Counted from the first letter of the stretch, positions 9,401 to 19,500 are shown. The stretch: DNA of 64,000 bases from Pedobacter sp. SL55 (GCF_026625705.1 NZ_CP113059.1:3100001-3164000); one strand, 5' to 3'. The notes: generated from the sequence alone by a model not told the origin. Numbers and translations are program-made.

Positions 9401-10819
9401 AAAACACGTTTACGACCGGTATTGATGACTGCTTTTGTAGCATCTTTGGGTTTCTTGCCAATGGCGATTAGCAATGGTGCAGGAGCTTCGGTGCAACGTC
9501 CGCTGGCTACGGTGGTAATTGGAGGTTTAATGATTGCCACTTTGTTAACGCTTTTTGTACTGCCTATTTTATATGTGAGTTTTGAGAAAGGCTTGTTGCG
9601 CAGAAAGAAAACGCCAAAAATCGTGACGATGATTTTGTTGCTGTTAGGTTTTGGTATTTCATCTGCCAATGCCCAACAACCAATTACGTTAAGTGCAACC
9701 TTAGATAGCTTGTACAAAAACAACATCAGTTTAAAGAGCGCTCAGCTTAAAGCAGATTACAGCCAGCAATTGAGTAAAACGGCAACTACCATTGCCCCGC
9801 TAAATATCAATGGCGAATATGGCAAGTACAATAGCAATTTGATGGATAACAAACTGAGCGTTAACCAAAGTTTCAGCTTGCCGAATGTGTACGCAAGGCA
9901 GAAAGATAAATTCTTGGCCGAATGGAAAACATCGCTTTTGCAAAGAGAATTAAGCAAAGCTGATTTGACGAAATTGACCACGCAGGTTTTTTATGATTTG
10001 TTGGCAGTTGAGCAGTTACAGAAATTGTATTTAGATGCCGATAGTGCTTATCAAAAACTGAAACAATTGGCAGAGTTGAGGTTAAAAACTGGCGAAAGTA
10101 GTCTGTTGGAAAAGGCCAGTGCCAATAACCAAATTCTACAACTAAATACCAAATTGAGCAACCTAGAGGTTGAAGCTTTGGTGTTGCAACAGCAGTTAGC
10201 ATTTTTGCTCAATACCAATGCGGTTTTAAAACCACAGGCAGAAAGTTTAAAAGCTAAACCAACATTTGCAGATACGCTTGCTTGGGCAAATCATCCCTTA
10301 ATTAAACTGCAACAGCAGGAAGAAAAAACAGCCGAGGCGACTACCAAAATGGAACAGGCAAAATTGCTTCCAGAGTTTAACGTGGGGTACAACAGCACCA
10401 CGCTGAGAGATGATATCAGGTTTAAGCAGAGCGATCGTTTTCAATCGTTTCAGTTGGGTTTAAGCATTCCTTTGTTTGGTGGTTCGCAACGCAACAGGGT
10501 TAAATCGGCCAAGTTCGATGAAGCCTACCGAAAATCGGAAACGGCCAATGCCAGCAAGCAAATCAGTAGCAGTTTAAAATCGGCCTATGCCCAATACCAA
10601 GCGCAATTGAGTTTGGTAGAAAGTTTGGAAAAGGATGGCTTGAAAACTGCCAAAGAAATTACCTCGACCTTAGACAAACAGTTGCAAAATGGCGCCATCA
10701 ATTACCTAGAATGGACTATGCTTAACAACCAAGCCATTGAAATGAAGGCGAGCTATTTCGAAGCCATTAAGCAACTCAACAGAAGCATTACAGAATTGAA
10801 TTACCTTTTAACGCAATAA
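6482..10819 (+). CDS. CusA/CzcA heavy-metal RND pump fused to a TolC-type outer-membrane channel
   Basis: The first ~1045 residues are a full HME-type RND transporter: MLNKIIEFAIKNKLIVG at TM1, LPIDAVPDITNNQVQI, two large periplasmic loops, and in TM4 the DFGLIVDGAVIIVEA motif whose aspartates (about D401 and D407) form the proton relay of metal pumps. After RRKKTPK a second signal-like hydrophobic segment (MILLLLGFGISSANAQQ, about residue 1049) begins a ~380-residue outer-membrane efflux (TolC/CusC) domain with paired coiled-coil helices. Such pump-channel fusions are familiar in Bacteroidota. The ATG at 6482 is preferred because the extra 22 residues from 6416 are not conserved-looking. The adaptor follows after 4 bases. 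Likely substrates are Cu/Ag or Co/Zn/Cd; which one is not visible. Confidence 0.93.
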   Translation: MLNKIIEFAIKNKLIVGLFTIALIIYGSFELTKLPIDAVPDITNNQVQIITTAPSYGATDIERLVTFPVEQANSNIAGIKEIRSYSRFGLSLVTLVFNDDVDVYWARQQVAERLLVVQEQIPKGIGKPEMGPISTGLGEIYQYAVKPKKGYEKRYDITELRTIQDWVVRRQLLGVKGVAEVSSFGGKLKQYQVTIDPNKLVANKVTIAEIFDALENNNQNTGGAYIEKQASVLYIRSEGLIGTKEDIENVVVRTSENSTPLLIRDVANVEIGAATRYGALTFNNEGEVSGAIVMMLKGANSNVVIDNIKAKIAQIAETLPEGVEIVPFLDRTSMVNNAIKTVETNLLEGALIVVFVLVIFLGNLRAGFIVASVIPLSMLFAIIMMNIFGVSGNLMSLGALDFGLIVDGAVIIVEAVMHQLGHSKRFAGISFLKQDQMDLEVKSASSKMMNSAVFGQIIILIVYLPIFSLQGIEGKMFKPMAQTVAFALLGAFILSLTYIPMMSSLFLSKKIKTEPNISDKAMARVENRYERLLQKVLGFPKTVLAIVLGLFVTAVVILANLGGEFIPSIEEGDFAVETRVLSGSNLNTTIENVQKVAGILKERFPEVKNIVTKIGSSEVPTEPLPMDMGDMIINLKPKSEWTSAKSFDELAEKMGEASSEIPGVTTSFQFPVQMRFNELMTGARQDVVCKIFGEDFDTLALYAKKLGNLVRTVNGATEMYVEQITGTPQIVIQYNRATIAQYGLNIADINRNVNTAFAGQSTGLVFEGEKRFDLVVRLQNDKRQDIKDVQNLLIPTSDGNQIPLSQVADVALVNSPSQIQREDTKRRILVGFNVSGRDVESIVTELQEKVKAEIKLPTGYTITYGGSFENLNEAKSRLMVAVPVSLVLIFLLLYFAFGSIKYGLLIYTAIPLSAIGGIFLLALRGLPFSISAGVGFIALFGIAVLNGIVLVAEFNNIKKTGEQDMKKVVLKGTKTRLRPVLMTAFVASLGFLPMAISNGAGASVQRPLATVVIGGLMIATLLTLFVLPILYVSFEKGLLRRKKTPKIVTMILLLLGFGISSANAQQPITLSATLDSLYKNNISLKSAQLKADYSQQLSKTATTIAPLNINGEYGKYNSNLMDNKLSVNQSFSLPNVYARQKDKFLAEWKTSLLQRELSKADLTKLTTQVFYDLLAVEQLQKLYLDADSAYQKLKQLAELRLKTGESSLLEKASANNQILQLNTKLSNLEVEALVLQQQLAFLLNTNAVLKPQAESLKAKPTFADTLAWANHPLIKLQQQEEKTAEATTKMEQAKLLPEFNVGYNSTTLRDDIRFKQSDRFQSFQLGLSIPLFGGSQRNRVKSAKFDEAYRKSETANASKQISSSLKSAYAQYQAQLSLVESLEKDGLKTAKEITSTLDKQLQNGAINYLEWTMLNNQAIEMKASYFEAIKQLNRSITELNYLLTQ

Positions 10820-10823
10820 CACA

Positions 10824-11948
10824 ATGAAGCACTATTTATATATCGGAGCTTTGGCAGTTACTATGACTTTTGCCTGCAACAGCAGTGAGCCAAAAGAAGA
10901 AACCAAAGCACCCAATAACGAAAGCGAAGTAAGTTTAACAGCCGAACAAGCTAAAAATATAGATTTAAAAACAGGCGAAGTTGGCTTTGGCGAGATCAAC
11001 GAAACGCTAAAATTGCAGGGCAAAATTGATGTGCCACCACAAAACTTGGTGTCGGTAAGTATCCCTTTGGGTGGTTACTTAAAATCTACTAAAATGTTGC
11101 CAGGCACGCAAGTAAGCAAGGGACAAATTATCGCCGTAATGGAAGATCCGCAGTACATTCAATTGCAACAGGATTACCTGAATATCCACAATAGATTAAA
11201 CTTTGCTACCAAAGAACTTGCCCGTCAGCAAGAACTGAATGCCAGTAAAGCCAATAGCGATAAAACTTTGCAACAGGTAGAAATGGAATACAAAAGCCTG
11301 AAAATTGAGCAAATGGCATTGGCAGAAAAACTGAAGTTGATTAACATAAACGCCAATCAGCTTAGCGAAGGGAAGATATCGAAGTCGGTAAACGTGTATT
11401 CGCCTATTAACGGTTATGTGAGCAAAGTAAATGTGAATATTGGTAAATATGTAACGCCATCTGATGTGATTTTTGAGTTGGTAAATCCAACAGATATCCA
11501 CTTGAACTTAAATGTATTCGAGAAAGATTTGCATAAGCTTGGCGTTGGTCAGCGAGTGATGGCTTACACCAACGTAAAACCAGATAAAAAATACGAAACG
11601 GAGGTAATTTTGGTTAGTCACAATGTAGATGGTGGCAGGAGTGAGGTGCATTGCCATTTTGAGCAATACGATAAAAGCTTGGTGCCGGGCATGTACATGA
11701 ATGCCGAACTGCAATTCAAAAACAGGAAAGTTCAGTTCTTGCCAGAAGAGGCCGTAGTAAGTTTCGAAAACAAGGATTATGTTTTCGTAGAAATTGCGCC
11801 TAGAAAGTTCAACATGACCGAAGTGCAAGCTGGCGAAGTTTCGGAAGGCAAAACCGAAATTGCTACAGATTTAAAAGGAAAAAAGGTAGTAGTTAAGGGC
11901 GCTTATTCTTTACTCATGAAGCTGAAGAATACGGTTGAGGAAGAATAA
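10824..11948 (+). CDS. RND periplasmic adaptor (CusB/CzcB type)
   Basis: The 374-residue lipoprotein has a signal peptide ending in a lipobox (LAVTMTFAC), then the barrel/lipoyl/hairpin layout of membrane-fusion proteins: LQGKIDVPPQNLVSVSIPLGGYLKSTKMLPGTQVSKGQIIAVMED at the first lipoyl half, a coiled-coil hairpin (about residues 110-175), VYSPINGYVSKVNVNIGKYV at the second half, and a C-terminal barrel. It would bridge the RND pump and the outer-membrane channel encoded directly upstream, completing a tripartite metal-efflux system. No N-terminal Met-rich metal-binding segment like that of CusB is seen. Confidence 0.92.
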   Translation: MKHYLYIGALAVTMTFACNSSEPKEETKAPNNESEVSLTAEQAKNIDLKTGEVGFGEINETLKLQGKIDVPPQNLVSVSIPLGGYLKSTKMLPGTQVSKGQIIAVMEDPQYIQLQQDYLNIHNRLNFATKELARQQELNASKANSDKTLQQVEMEYKSLKIEQMALAEKLKLININANQLSEGKISKSVNVYSPINGYVSKVNVNIGKYVTPSDVIFELVNPTDIHLNLNVFEKDLHKLGVGQRVMAYTNVKPDKKYETEVILVSHNVDGGRSEVHCHFEQYDKSLVPGMYMNAELQFKNRKVQFLPEEAVVSFENKDYVFVEIAPRKFNMTEVQAGEVSEGKTEIATDLKGKKVVVKGAYSLLMKLKNTVEEE

Positions 11949-12121
11949 TTGAAATCATTTATTCCAATGTTGTTTAGTAAAGTATTGGCGTTAATGCCAA
12001 TAGGTAAAATTTACTATAATTAAACGTGAGTTATGGGTCTTAATCTTGGCTAACTGACCCTAAAATAAATTTGCTTAGCAGCTACTTCGTGGTCAGGGTG
12101 CGACGGTATGGGCAGTTCGTC

Positions 12122-12143
12122 ATGCTGAATTTATTTCAGCATC
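12122..12143. repeat. inverted repeat, probable dispersed element
   Basis: ATGCTGAA and TTCAGCAT flank a short AT spacer. The form GTCATGCTGAA...TTCAGCATC resembles an abundant intergenic repeat of this phylum; this comparison is from memory. Confidence 0.45.
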
Positions 12144-12229
12144 AGCTTTTAGGTCTATTTTTTAAAATCACATTTTTAGAATAAACATTTAACTTATTGA
12201 TAAACAGTTAAAAAAAACATAATTCACGG

Positions 12230-12453
12230 TAATTAAATAACATTGGAATTTTTTTGCCTCTGCCTATGGACGTTCAGATTAAACGCAATACCCTTTGTTT
12301 CCCTCTCCAGCCGGAGAGGGATGTACAAGCAGAAGCAAAATTACGAGCTTTCATAGGGACAGGCCAAACGCAACAAATTTAACTTTGCTCTCTGGCAGGT
12401 GGTTTGACTTTTGAGACAGCCTCTACTATAATTAAATAACATTGGAATTTTTT
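12230..12453. repeat. pair of 25-bp direct repeats 199 bp apart
   Basis: The sequence TAATTAAATAACATTGGAAT followed by T residues occurs at 12230-12255 and again at 12429-12453. Between the copies lies a GC-richer segment with the CCCTCTCC/GGAGAGGG hairpin (12301-12320). Identity over the full 25 bases suggests a recent duplication or insertion with duplicated flanks. Confidence 0.55.
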
Positions 12454-12565
12454 CTTTGCCAGCGAGTGTTTTTAAGGTTAAACCGCCAAATTGATTAAAT
12501 ATATTTTATCTTAGTTGCACCACAAGGTGCAAATTTCTATTTTGCACACAAAAAAAATAAAAGTA

Positions 12566-13435
12566 ATGGCTTCAGGTATTTTTGCAGTTTTAGATGACAT
12601 AGCAGTGTTAATGGATGATGTGGCGATGGCGGCCAAGGTAGCAACTAAAAAAACTGCTGGTATTTTAGGCGATGACCTAGCGGTAAATGCAGAAAAGGCT
12701 ACTGGATTTCTCTCGTCTAGGGAAATACCTGTATTATGGGCCATTACCAAAGGCTCGTTTTTAAATAAGCTAATCATTGTGCCCTTAGCCTTGTTGCTCA
12801 ACGCTTATTTTCCTGTGGCTATTATAGTTATATTGGTACTTGGTGGTGCATTTTTGGCTTACGAGGGCGTAGAAAAAGTAGTTGAATACTTTTTTCATAA
12901 ACCAGAGGAAACTCACGAAGCCGCTGTAGAAGTGGTACAAGATGCAGCTACAGCAGAAAAAGCAAAGGTAAAATCGGCAATAACTACTGATTTTATTCTG
13001 TCTGTAGAAATTGTAATCATTGCTTTGGGGTCGGTGCTAGAGAAATCATTGACCATCCAAATATTAACGGTGGCTGTAGTGGCCATAATAGCAACCGTAG
13101 GCGTTTACGGTATTGTAGCATTAATTGTTCGTATGGACGATGCGGGTTATCGATTAATTAAACAGTCGGGAGAAAAGAAAGGATTTTTATTTGCATTAGG
13201 AACTTTTTTAGTAAAAGCTTTGCCGGTAATTATTAAAGGTTTAAGCGTGGTAGGTACCATTGCTTTAATTTTGGTTGCTGGTGGTATTTTTACCCATAAC
13301 GTTCCTTTTATGCATGGGCTGTTTCCGGCGGTGCCTGCTATTATTACCGAGTTTGCTATTGGTATAGTTGCAGGTTTAGTTGTAGTGGCCTTGGTAACAC
13401 TTGTAAAAAAGTTCATTTCACTATTTCGTAAGTAA
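12566..13435 (+). CDS. DUF808 (YedI-like) integral membrane protein
   Basis: The 289-residue protein begins MASGIFAVLDDIAVLMDDVAMAAKVATKKTAGILGDDLAVNAEKATGF, the conserved start of DUF808 proteins, and then has about six hydrophobic segments separated by short loops and a charged loop near residues 105-135. The family is an inner-membrane protein of unknown biochemical role. The upstream in-frame start at 12515 adds residues unlike the family, so the ATG at 12566 is used. It is followed after 9 bases by an EEP-family gene, probably in the same transcript. Confidence 0.88.
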   Translation: MASGIFAVLDDIAVLMDDVAMAAKVATKKTAGILGDDLAVNAEKATGFLSSREIPVLWAITKGSFLNKLIIVPLALLLNAYFPVAIIVILVLGGAFLAYEGVEKVVEYFFHKPEETHEAAVEVVQDAATAEKAKVKSAITTDFILSVEIVIIALGSVLEKSLTIQILTVAVVAIIATVGVYGIVALIVRMDDAGYRLIKQSGEKKGFLFALGTFLVKALPVIIKGLSVVGTIALILVAGGIFTHNVPFMHGLFPAVPAIITEFAIGIVAGLVVVALVTLVKKFISLFRK

Positions 13436-13444
13436 CAGATAAAG

Positions 13445-14497
13445 ATGCAGCAAGCACTTTTTTGTATATCCATTACAGTAATATTGTTTACGTTAATACC
13501 TTTAGTGCGCCACGATTTTTGGATTTTTAGGGTATTCGAATATCCTCGTTTGCAAAAATTGGTACTTAATGTTACACTTTTGGTAGGCCATGCTGTTTAT
13601 ATGCCCGCAACTACGCCTCAAAAAGTAGTGGCTGTGTTATTGTTACTTAATCTTATTTACATTGTTTATCAGGTTTTTCCTTTCACAAAATTTGGGAGAA
13701 AGCAGATTATCTCTTCGAAATCGGCTGCCAATGATAGAAACATCAACTTACTGATTGCAAATGTTTACCAATATAACCGCAATAGCGATAGCTACCTAAA
13801 ACTCATCAAAAAGTGCAATTCAGATGTGGTGTTAATGGTAGAAACCGATAGTTGGTGGCAGAAACAGATGGATGTAATTAGCGAAAAATATCCTTATCAA
13901 TTAAAAATCCCTTTAGAAAACACCTACGGGATGATATTTTATTCACGATTACCACTACGCAATGGTACCATCAATTATTTGGTTAAAGAAGATATTCCTT
14001 CTATTGAAGCTGAAGTGCAATTGAAAAATGGACAATGGGTTAAACTTTATTGTTTGCATCCGGAGCCGCCGGTTCCGCAAGAAAACCCTAGATCTACAGA
14101 ACGAGATAAAGAGATTTTGATGGTAGGCAAAAAAGCCAAAGATTGTAAATTGCCTGTAATTGTAATGGGCGATTTGAATGATGTGGCTTGGAGCTACACC
14201 ACAGAACTGTTTGGTAAAATAAGTGGATTGCTTGACCCTAGGAGAGGCAGGGGTTTTTTCAATAGTTTTCACGCCAAATATTTTTTTCTACGTTTTCCGT
14301 TAGATCATATTTTTTGCTCTGCAGATTTTACACTTTCTAGTATTAAAAGAATGGAAAGTTGCGGTTCTGATCATTTTCCAATGTGCGTAAGCTTGCAGTA
14401 CAATCCAAAAGTTGAAGCGCTTAACGAGCAGCCTGTAGCAGATGAGGCAGATTTGGAATTGGCAGAAGAAAAAATTGAGGCCGAAACAGAAAGTTAA
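13445..14497 (+). CDS. membrane-anchored endonuclease/exonuclease/phosphatase-family protein
   Basis: Two to three N-terminal hydrophobic segments (about residues 1-80) anchor a C-terminal EEP domain. Visible catalytic motifs are NLLIANVYQYN, VLMVETDSWW (metal-binding acid), LYCLHPEPP (His), VIVMGDLNDVAW (Asp/Asn pair), LDHIFCS and SCGSDHFPM (catalytic Asp-His). The C-terminal tail is strongly acidic (EADLELAEEKIEAETES). Members of this membrane-bound subgroup have unknown substrates; they may cleave phosphodiesters in nucleic acids or lipids. No specific substrate can be named. Confidence 0.88.
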   Translation: MQQALFCISITVILFTLIPLVRHDFWIFRVFEYPRLQKLVLNVTLLVGHAVYMPATTPQKVVAVLLLLNLIYIVYQVFPFTKFGRKQIISSKSAANDRNINLLIANVYQYNRNSDSYLKLIKKCNSDVVLMVETDSWWQKQMDVISEKYPYQLKIPLENTYGMIFYSRLPLRNGTINYLVKEDIPSIEAEVQLKNGQWVKLYCLHPEPPVPQENPRSTERDKEILMVGKKAKDCKLPVIVMGDLNDVAWSYTTELFGKISGLLDPRRGRGFFNSFHAKYFFLRFPLDHIFCSADFTLSSIKRMESCGSDHFPMCVSLQYNPKVEALNEQPVADEADLELAEEKIEAETES

Positions 14498-14798
14498 TAA
14501 ACTGCTTTCTTCTATAAAAAACAAAAAGCTATGGCATCCACCAGAGCTTCTTGTATCAACTAACCTAAACTGTATGATAAATACTAACCAAATATTTAAC
14601 AATGCAAAACTAAAATTGTGTTGTTAACTGGCTGTTAAATTTCTATCAAAAATGATGACGTTTGTTTTTTAGGCAAGATGCCTTCATTTAATTCAATTTG
14701 GAGTTTGACTAGTTGTTATTTCTACAGGTTGTTACTAAGATTAACTTCATTTTAATCTTTTGTTTACACGATATGTTGAAGTTTGTGTCAACATTCAC

Positions 14799-15362
14799 AT
14801 GGAAATTCGGCAAACATCAGATAGTTATATTGATGAAGTAAGGGAAAGCGATCCTTTAGAATTCGAAACGCTGTTTAAAAACTTCAGCGAGGTGCTTTAT
14901 AACTATGCTAATTATTACTTGCACGACATGGAAGCGGCAAAAACTGTAGTTAACGATACCTTTTTGCGGCTTTGGAACGGAAAACATCGGCCACTTTATG
15001 TAAAACCATATTTATATCGTTCGGTTAAAAATGCTTGCTTAAATTACTTATCGCAACATAAAAATAAGGTAGTGCTTAAAGAGTTTGCTGAACTGGAAAT
15101 GCTATCTGATGGTGCCATCAATTTTGATCATAACGATGAAACTACTGATAAGTTAATTTTTTTAGAAAAGGTAATTTCAAACTTGCCTGCAAAAAGACAG
15201 CTCGTATTTAAAATGTTCCGTTTTGATGAATTGAGCTATGCAGAAATTGCCGAATTGCTAAATATCTCTGTGAGAACGGTAGAAGATCATTTGGCTAAAA
15301 GTATGCAGTTTATTCATGCACAGGCAAAACATTTAGTTGATAGAAAGTTAACGAACACTTAA
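14799..15362 (+). CDS. ECF-type RNA polymerase sigma factor
   Basis: The 187-residue protein has region 2 (DPLEFETLFKNFSEVLYNYANYYLHDMEAAKTVVNDTFLRLW) and region 4 (LPAKRQLVFKMFRFDELSYAEIAELLNISVRTVEDHLAKSM), the layout of Bacteroidota FecI-like ECF sigma factors. It is followed by a FecR-type anti-sigma gene and a TonB receptor with an STN signalling domain, so it probably switches on that receptor and the phosphatase gene behind it when a ligand is sensed at the cell surface. The ATG at 14799 is chosen over the TTG at 14760, which adds 13 unconserved residues. Confidence 0.92.
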   Translation: MEIRQTSDSYIDEVRESDPLEFETLFKNFSEVLYNYANYYLHDMEAAKTVVNDTFLRLWNGKHRPLYVKPYLYRSVKNACLNYLSQHKNKVVLKEFAELEMLSDGAINFDHNDETTDKLIFLEKVISNLPAKRQLVFKMFRFDELSYAEIAELLNISVRTVEDHLAKSMQFIHAQAKHLVDRKLTNT

Positions 15363-15420
15363 CTTTCACCGACCCGTATTTCCTGCTGGTTTCTTGTCTT
15401 TGATAGTAAGAAATCTGCTC

Positions 15421-16416
15421 ATGGAAGATCAAATTTGGAATAACATTGTAAAAAGGCTAACTGGTGTAGAAACAGAAGAAATTAAACTGTTTTTAGACCA
15501 GTGGCTAAACGCCAACGAAAAAAATACACAGCTTTATGAAGAAGCCGAACAACTGTGGCAATTTGCTGGCTTATTACCTGCTGCAAAAAAGCAAGCAGAA
15601 ACAAACGCTTTAATTCATCCAGCTGCCGAGCAAACTAAACGTAAATCTTTTAAAAGTATATTTAGATATAGTATTGCCGCTTCGCTTGCGGTTATTTCTT
15701 CGCTTTCGGTTTATTCTTTATCAAAATTAAAACCCGAAGTAGCGGAAAAGGTATACACGGTTCATAAAGCCACTAACGGAAAAGTGATGAAAGTTACTTT
15801 GCCAGACAGCTCTACCATTTGGCTTAACGCAGGCAGCGAGGTAAGTTATCCTAAAGATTTTCATAAACAGAAAACCAGAGCTATACATTTAATTGGCGAA
15901 GCTTTTTTTGAAGTAACCCACAACCAAAAACAACCGTTTGTGGTAGAAAGCGGCCAACTCAAAACCATTGTTTATGGTACCAGTTTCAACATTAGTTCTT
16001 ATAAAAACAGTAGAAAAAGTTCGGTAACGGTTAAAACAGGAAAAGTAGGTGTATTGCTACGTGACGATAGTTTAAACAAACCTACCATGCTATTGCCAGG
16101 AAATAGATTGGTCTATCATCGTGACAACGGAAAGCTAGAAAAAGGAAACATATATGTAGACGAAGTTGCCACGTGGATCAGTGGAGATTTAATATTTGAA
16201 CAGGCTACGCCTAAAGAAGTATTCGCTGCATTGGAAAGAAAATTTGCCGTAGAATTTAGCTTCAACAACAAAGATTTTGAGGGTTGTAAGCTCACTGCAA
16301 AGTTTCCAAATCAGTCGTTGAAAGCAATACAGACAGCATTAAGCGCCTCACTTCATGTCAAATTTAAAGAACGTGGTAAAAACATTGAAATCATAGGAGG
16401 GCAATCATGTAAGTAA
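15421..16416 (+). CDS. FecR-family anti-sigma factor
   Basis: The 331-residue protein has an N-terminal cytoplasmic domain that would hold the sigma factor (about residues 1-75, with FLDQWLNANEKNTQLYEEAEQLW), one membrane span (about 82-101, YSIAASLAVISSLSVYSL), a periplasmic FecR domain (VYTVHKATNGKVMKVTLPDSSTIWLNAGS, LIGEAFFEVTHNQKQPFVVES) and a C-terminal STN-like domain (VATWISGDLIFEQATPKEVFAALERKFAVEF). It transmits the signal from the receptor encoded next to the sigma factor encoded upstream. The ATG at 15421 matches the family start. Confidence 0.93.
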   Translation: MEDQIWNNIVKRLTGVETEEIKLFLDQWLNANEKNTQLYEEAEQLWQFAGLLPAAKKQAETNALIHPAAEQTKRKSFKSIFRYSIAASLAVISSLSVYSLSKLKPEVAEKVYTVHKATNGKVMKVTLPDSSTIWLNAGSEVSYPKDFHKQKTRAIHLIGEAFFEVTHNQKQPFVVESGQLKTIVYGTSFNISSYKNSRKSSVTVKTGKVGVLLRDDSLNKPTMLLPGNRLVYHRDNGKLEKGNIYVDEVATWISGDLIFEQATPKEVFAALERKFAVEFSFNNKDFEGCKLTAKFPNQSLKAIQTALSASLHVKFKERGKNIEIIGGQSCK

Positions 16417-16531
16417 AAAACAAAGCCACTTCTGCGCTAACAGAAATGGCTCAAAGTCTTTGGTTAACGGTCTGCAAACCCTTAACCATCATTAAAAACT
16501 ATCACGATAATAATTATTAACAAACAAATTT

Positions 16532-19500
16532 ATGAAAAAAAACAATGGGTTATTTAACCCAAAAGGAATTTTTATGCGAATTAGCTTAATCTTCTGCGTG
16601 CTTTCTACCTTGTGCTTAACATTAAGTAGCGCAGCGGTAGTTAAAGCACAATACGGTCTGGATAAAAAGATCGACATTAACTTGAAAAACACTTCATTTC
16701 CAGAATTACTTAAAGAGATAGAACGCAAAACGGGTGTAAGTTTTGTTTACACAAATAAAGAAACGGTTACTACTAAAGTATCGGTAAATGACCAATCTAA
16801 AACAGCCAGAGCTATACTTACTCCTTTATTGAAACAACATGATTTACAAGCTGTAGAGAACGGGTTATTGGTGGTATTACGTAAAGTAGAAGCTAAGGTT
16901 TTGGCCCAAGAAAAGCCGGGCAGCATTGTGGGTTATGTAAAAGACGAAGCCAACAATCAAATCCTGCCTTATGCAACTGTAATGGTTAAAGGAACCAACC
17001 AAAGAGCAATTTCTGATATGAACGGTTACTTTGTATTGAATAACATAAATGCTGGAAAAGCGGTATTGCGGGTAACTTACCTCGGTTTTAAAGCCTTCGA
17101 AACTACAGTAAATGTGGTAAGTGGCAAAACCAACAATGCCGATTTGAAATTGACCAGCGCAAGTAATGATATGAAAGGTATTACCATTACGGGTATTCGT
17201 AGAGGAGAGAGTGTGGCACTAAATAACATGCGAAATGCCGATAATGTAAAATATGTGCTTTCTGAAGAGCAGATTGAACGTTTTCCTGATGCCACCGTAG
17301 GCGAGGCCATGCAACGTGTGCCGGGTATTGCTATGGATTATAGTTACGGTTTACCTAGAAATATCATCATTAGAGGGTTGGACCAAAGCATGGGTTCGGT
17401 TACTTTAAACGGAAACAGATTACCATCAACGCAGACCAACTCTCGCGATATCGATTTAAATGGTATTCTGTCTTCAACAGTAGAAGCCATTGAGGTAAAC
17501 AAAACTTTAACACCAGATATGGAGGCCGATGGTACTTCGGGTTCGGTAAATATCATTTCCAAAACGCCAAAAATTGGCATGAAGCAATTTCAAGTTAAAG
17601 GCTCGTTTGGTAACAATTTCCTTTTAGGTAAGCAAAATTTTGATGGGGCTTTTAATTATGGCGAACGAAAAAATAAGCTAGGCTATTTAATAGGTGTAAA
17701 CTATAGCAATACCAATAGGGGCGAAGATAGGGTGCAGAAAGATTACGATACTTACGAAATTAACGGTGTTGAGAAATTAAAACTTTCGAATTTAGAATTG
17801 GAAGGGTCTGATTTGAATAGGGAAAATATTGGTTTGCAGGGCGAATTGAGTTTCTTCCCTACAGAGAAAAGCCAAGTTTATGTAAGAGGAAATTACAATA
17901 AATTCTACGAGCTACAAACTAGAGGAACCAAAAGCTTTAGTATTGGTAATTACACCAGCGAAACTGCCGTAACTGGGGTAAATATCGGTTCTAGTGGTAC
18001 ACCAAGAGATTACAACAGAGATTTGTTCAGCGTATCTGCCGGAGCTAAAACCACAGTTAACAATTGGATTGGTAACATCGACGTAACCTACGCAAGCGGT
18101 TTGTACGACCAGCCAACGTATTATGATGGTTTCTTCAATTACAGTGGTTTAACCGCCAATATGGATATGTCTAACCCAAGAGCGCCACAATTTGCTTTTA
18201 CCAATGGCGACCCTAACGATGCAAGCAAATACTTGACTTCGAATTACGTAAACAGACATCAAATTGCTAATGATAAGGATATTCAAGGTTCATTAAATAT
18301 TGAACGTACTTTCGATTTGAGCGATAAAAATAAGTTCAAATTTAAGTTTGGTGGAAGAATGAAATACAAAGAAGATGACCATACCAGAAGCTACTATCAG
18401 TATAAATTGAAAACGGGTACTTTGACCATGTCTAACTTCCTTTCAGATTATTCTAGAGAGAAATATTTCGATGGCAATTATAACCTTTCGGGAGCTATTG
18501 CAAACGGTTATTTGATGGAAGAATACTATCAAAACAACTTAAATTTATTCAGTAACGACGAAAACTACATCAGACAAAATACCGACCCTGACTCTTACAA
18601 TGGTAAAGAAAACATGCAGGCAGGTTATGTGATGGGTAAATTAACTTTAAACAAGTTAGATATCATCACGGGTGTGAGATACGAAAACACTGCTTTCGAG
18701 TACAATGGTAATATCGTAAACTTTAGCAATACAGGTGCTTACGTATCTACCAATAAAGTTGCGGTAAAATCTAACTTCAACGGATTTTTTCCAAGCTTAA
18801 ACTTAAAATATGCGGTTTCGCCACGTACCAATTTCAGGGCTGCGGTTACCAAATCATTATCTCGCCCAGGTTATTACGATTTAGTACCTTGGGAAGAGAT
18901 CGAACCTCGTAGAAAACGGATGAAAAAAGGAAATCCAGATTTAGATCAGGCTACTTCAATTAACTACGATCTATTGTTCGAACATTATTTGAAATCTTTG
19001 GGTTTAATCTCTGGTGGTGTGTTCTACAAAAACGTAGATAATTACATTTACGAAAGTGTGTACTTACAGCAAGGCGGTCAATTCGATCAGTACCAAGTTA
19101 CGCAAACTGTAAACGGTGCCAATGCACATGTTTGGGGTTACGAATTGGCTTGGCAACAACAGTTAACCTTTTTACCAGGCTTCTTAAATGGTTTTGGTAT
19201 TTATGCCAACTACACGAAAATTCAATCTAAATTTAAGGTTCCGGGCATCGTAAGCGAGCGTACCGTTCGTTTGCCATCTATGCGTCCAAAAGTAGGAAAT
19301 GCCTCATTGTCTTATGAAAAATATGGTTTCTCTGGTCGTTTATCGTTAAACTTCTACGATACGTTTATTGATGAATTAGCTGATGTACAAGCGAACGATT
19401 TGATGGAAAAGGGAAGAGTGCAATTGGATTTCTCTGCTTCTCAAAAAATCAATAAAAAGTTTACCATTTTCATGGGCATTAGCAACATCAACAATGCGCA

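Larger units (their letters stand above)
11949..12565. other. gene-free region with several short repeats
   Basis: No gene is seen. The region contains an inverted repeat ATGCTGAA-TTTA-TTCAGCAT-like at 12122-12143, a perfect CCCTCTCC/GGAGAGGG hairpin at 12301-12320, and two copies of a 25-bp direct repeat (12230-12255 and 12429-12453). The first resembles a repeat I recall as widespread in intergenic DNA of Bacteroidota. The last ~50 bases before the DUF808 gene contain a GCACC/GGTGC hairpin. Confidence 0.6.

Noticed and set aside
12230..12453. Attachment sites of an integrated element
   Set aside because: The enclosed ~175 bases contain no integrase or tRNA; only a repeat pair can be claimed.
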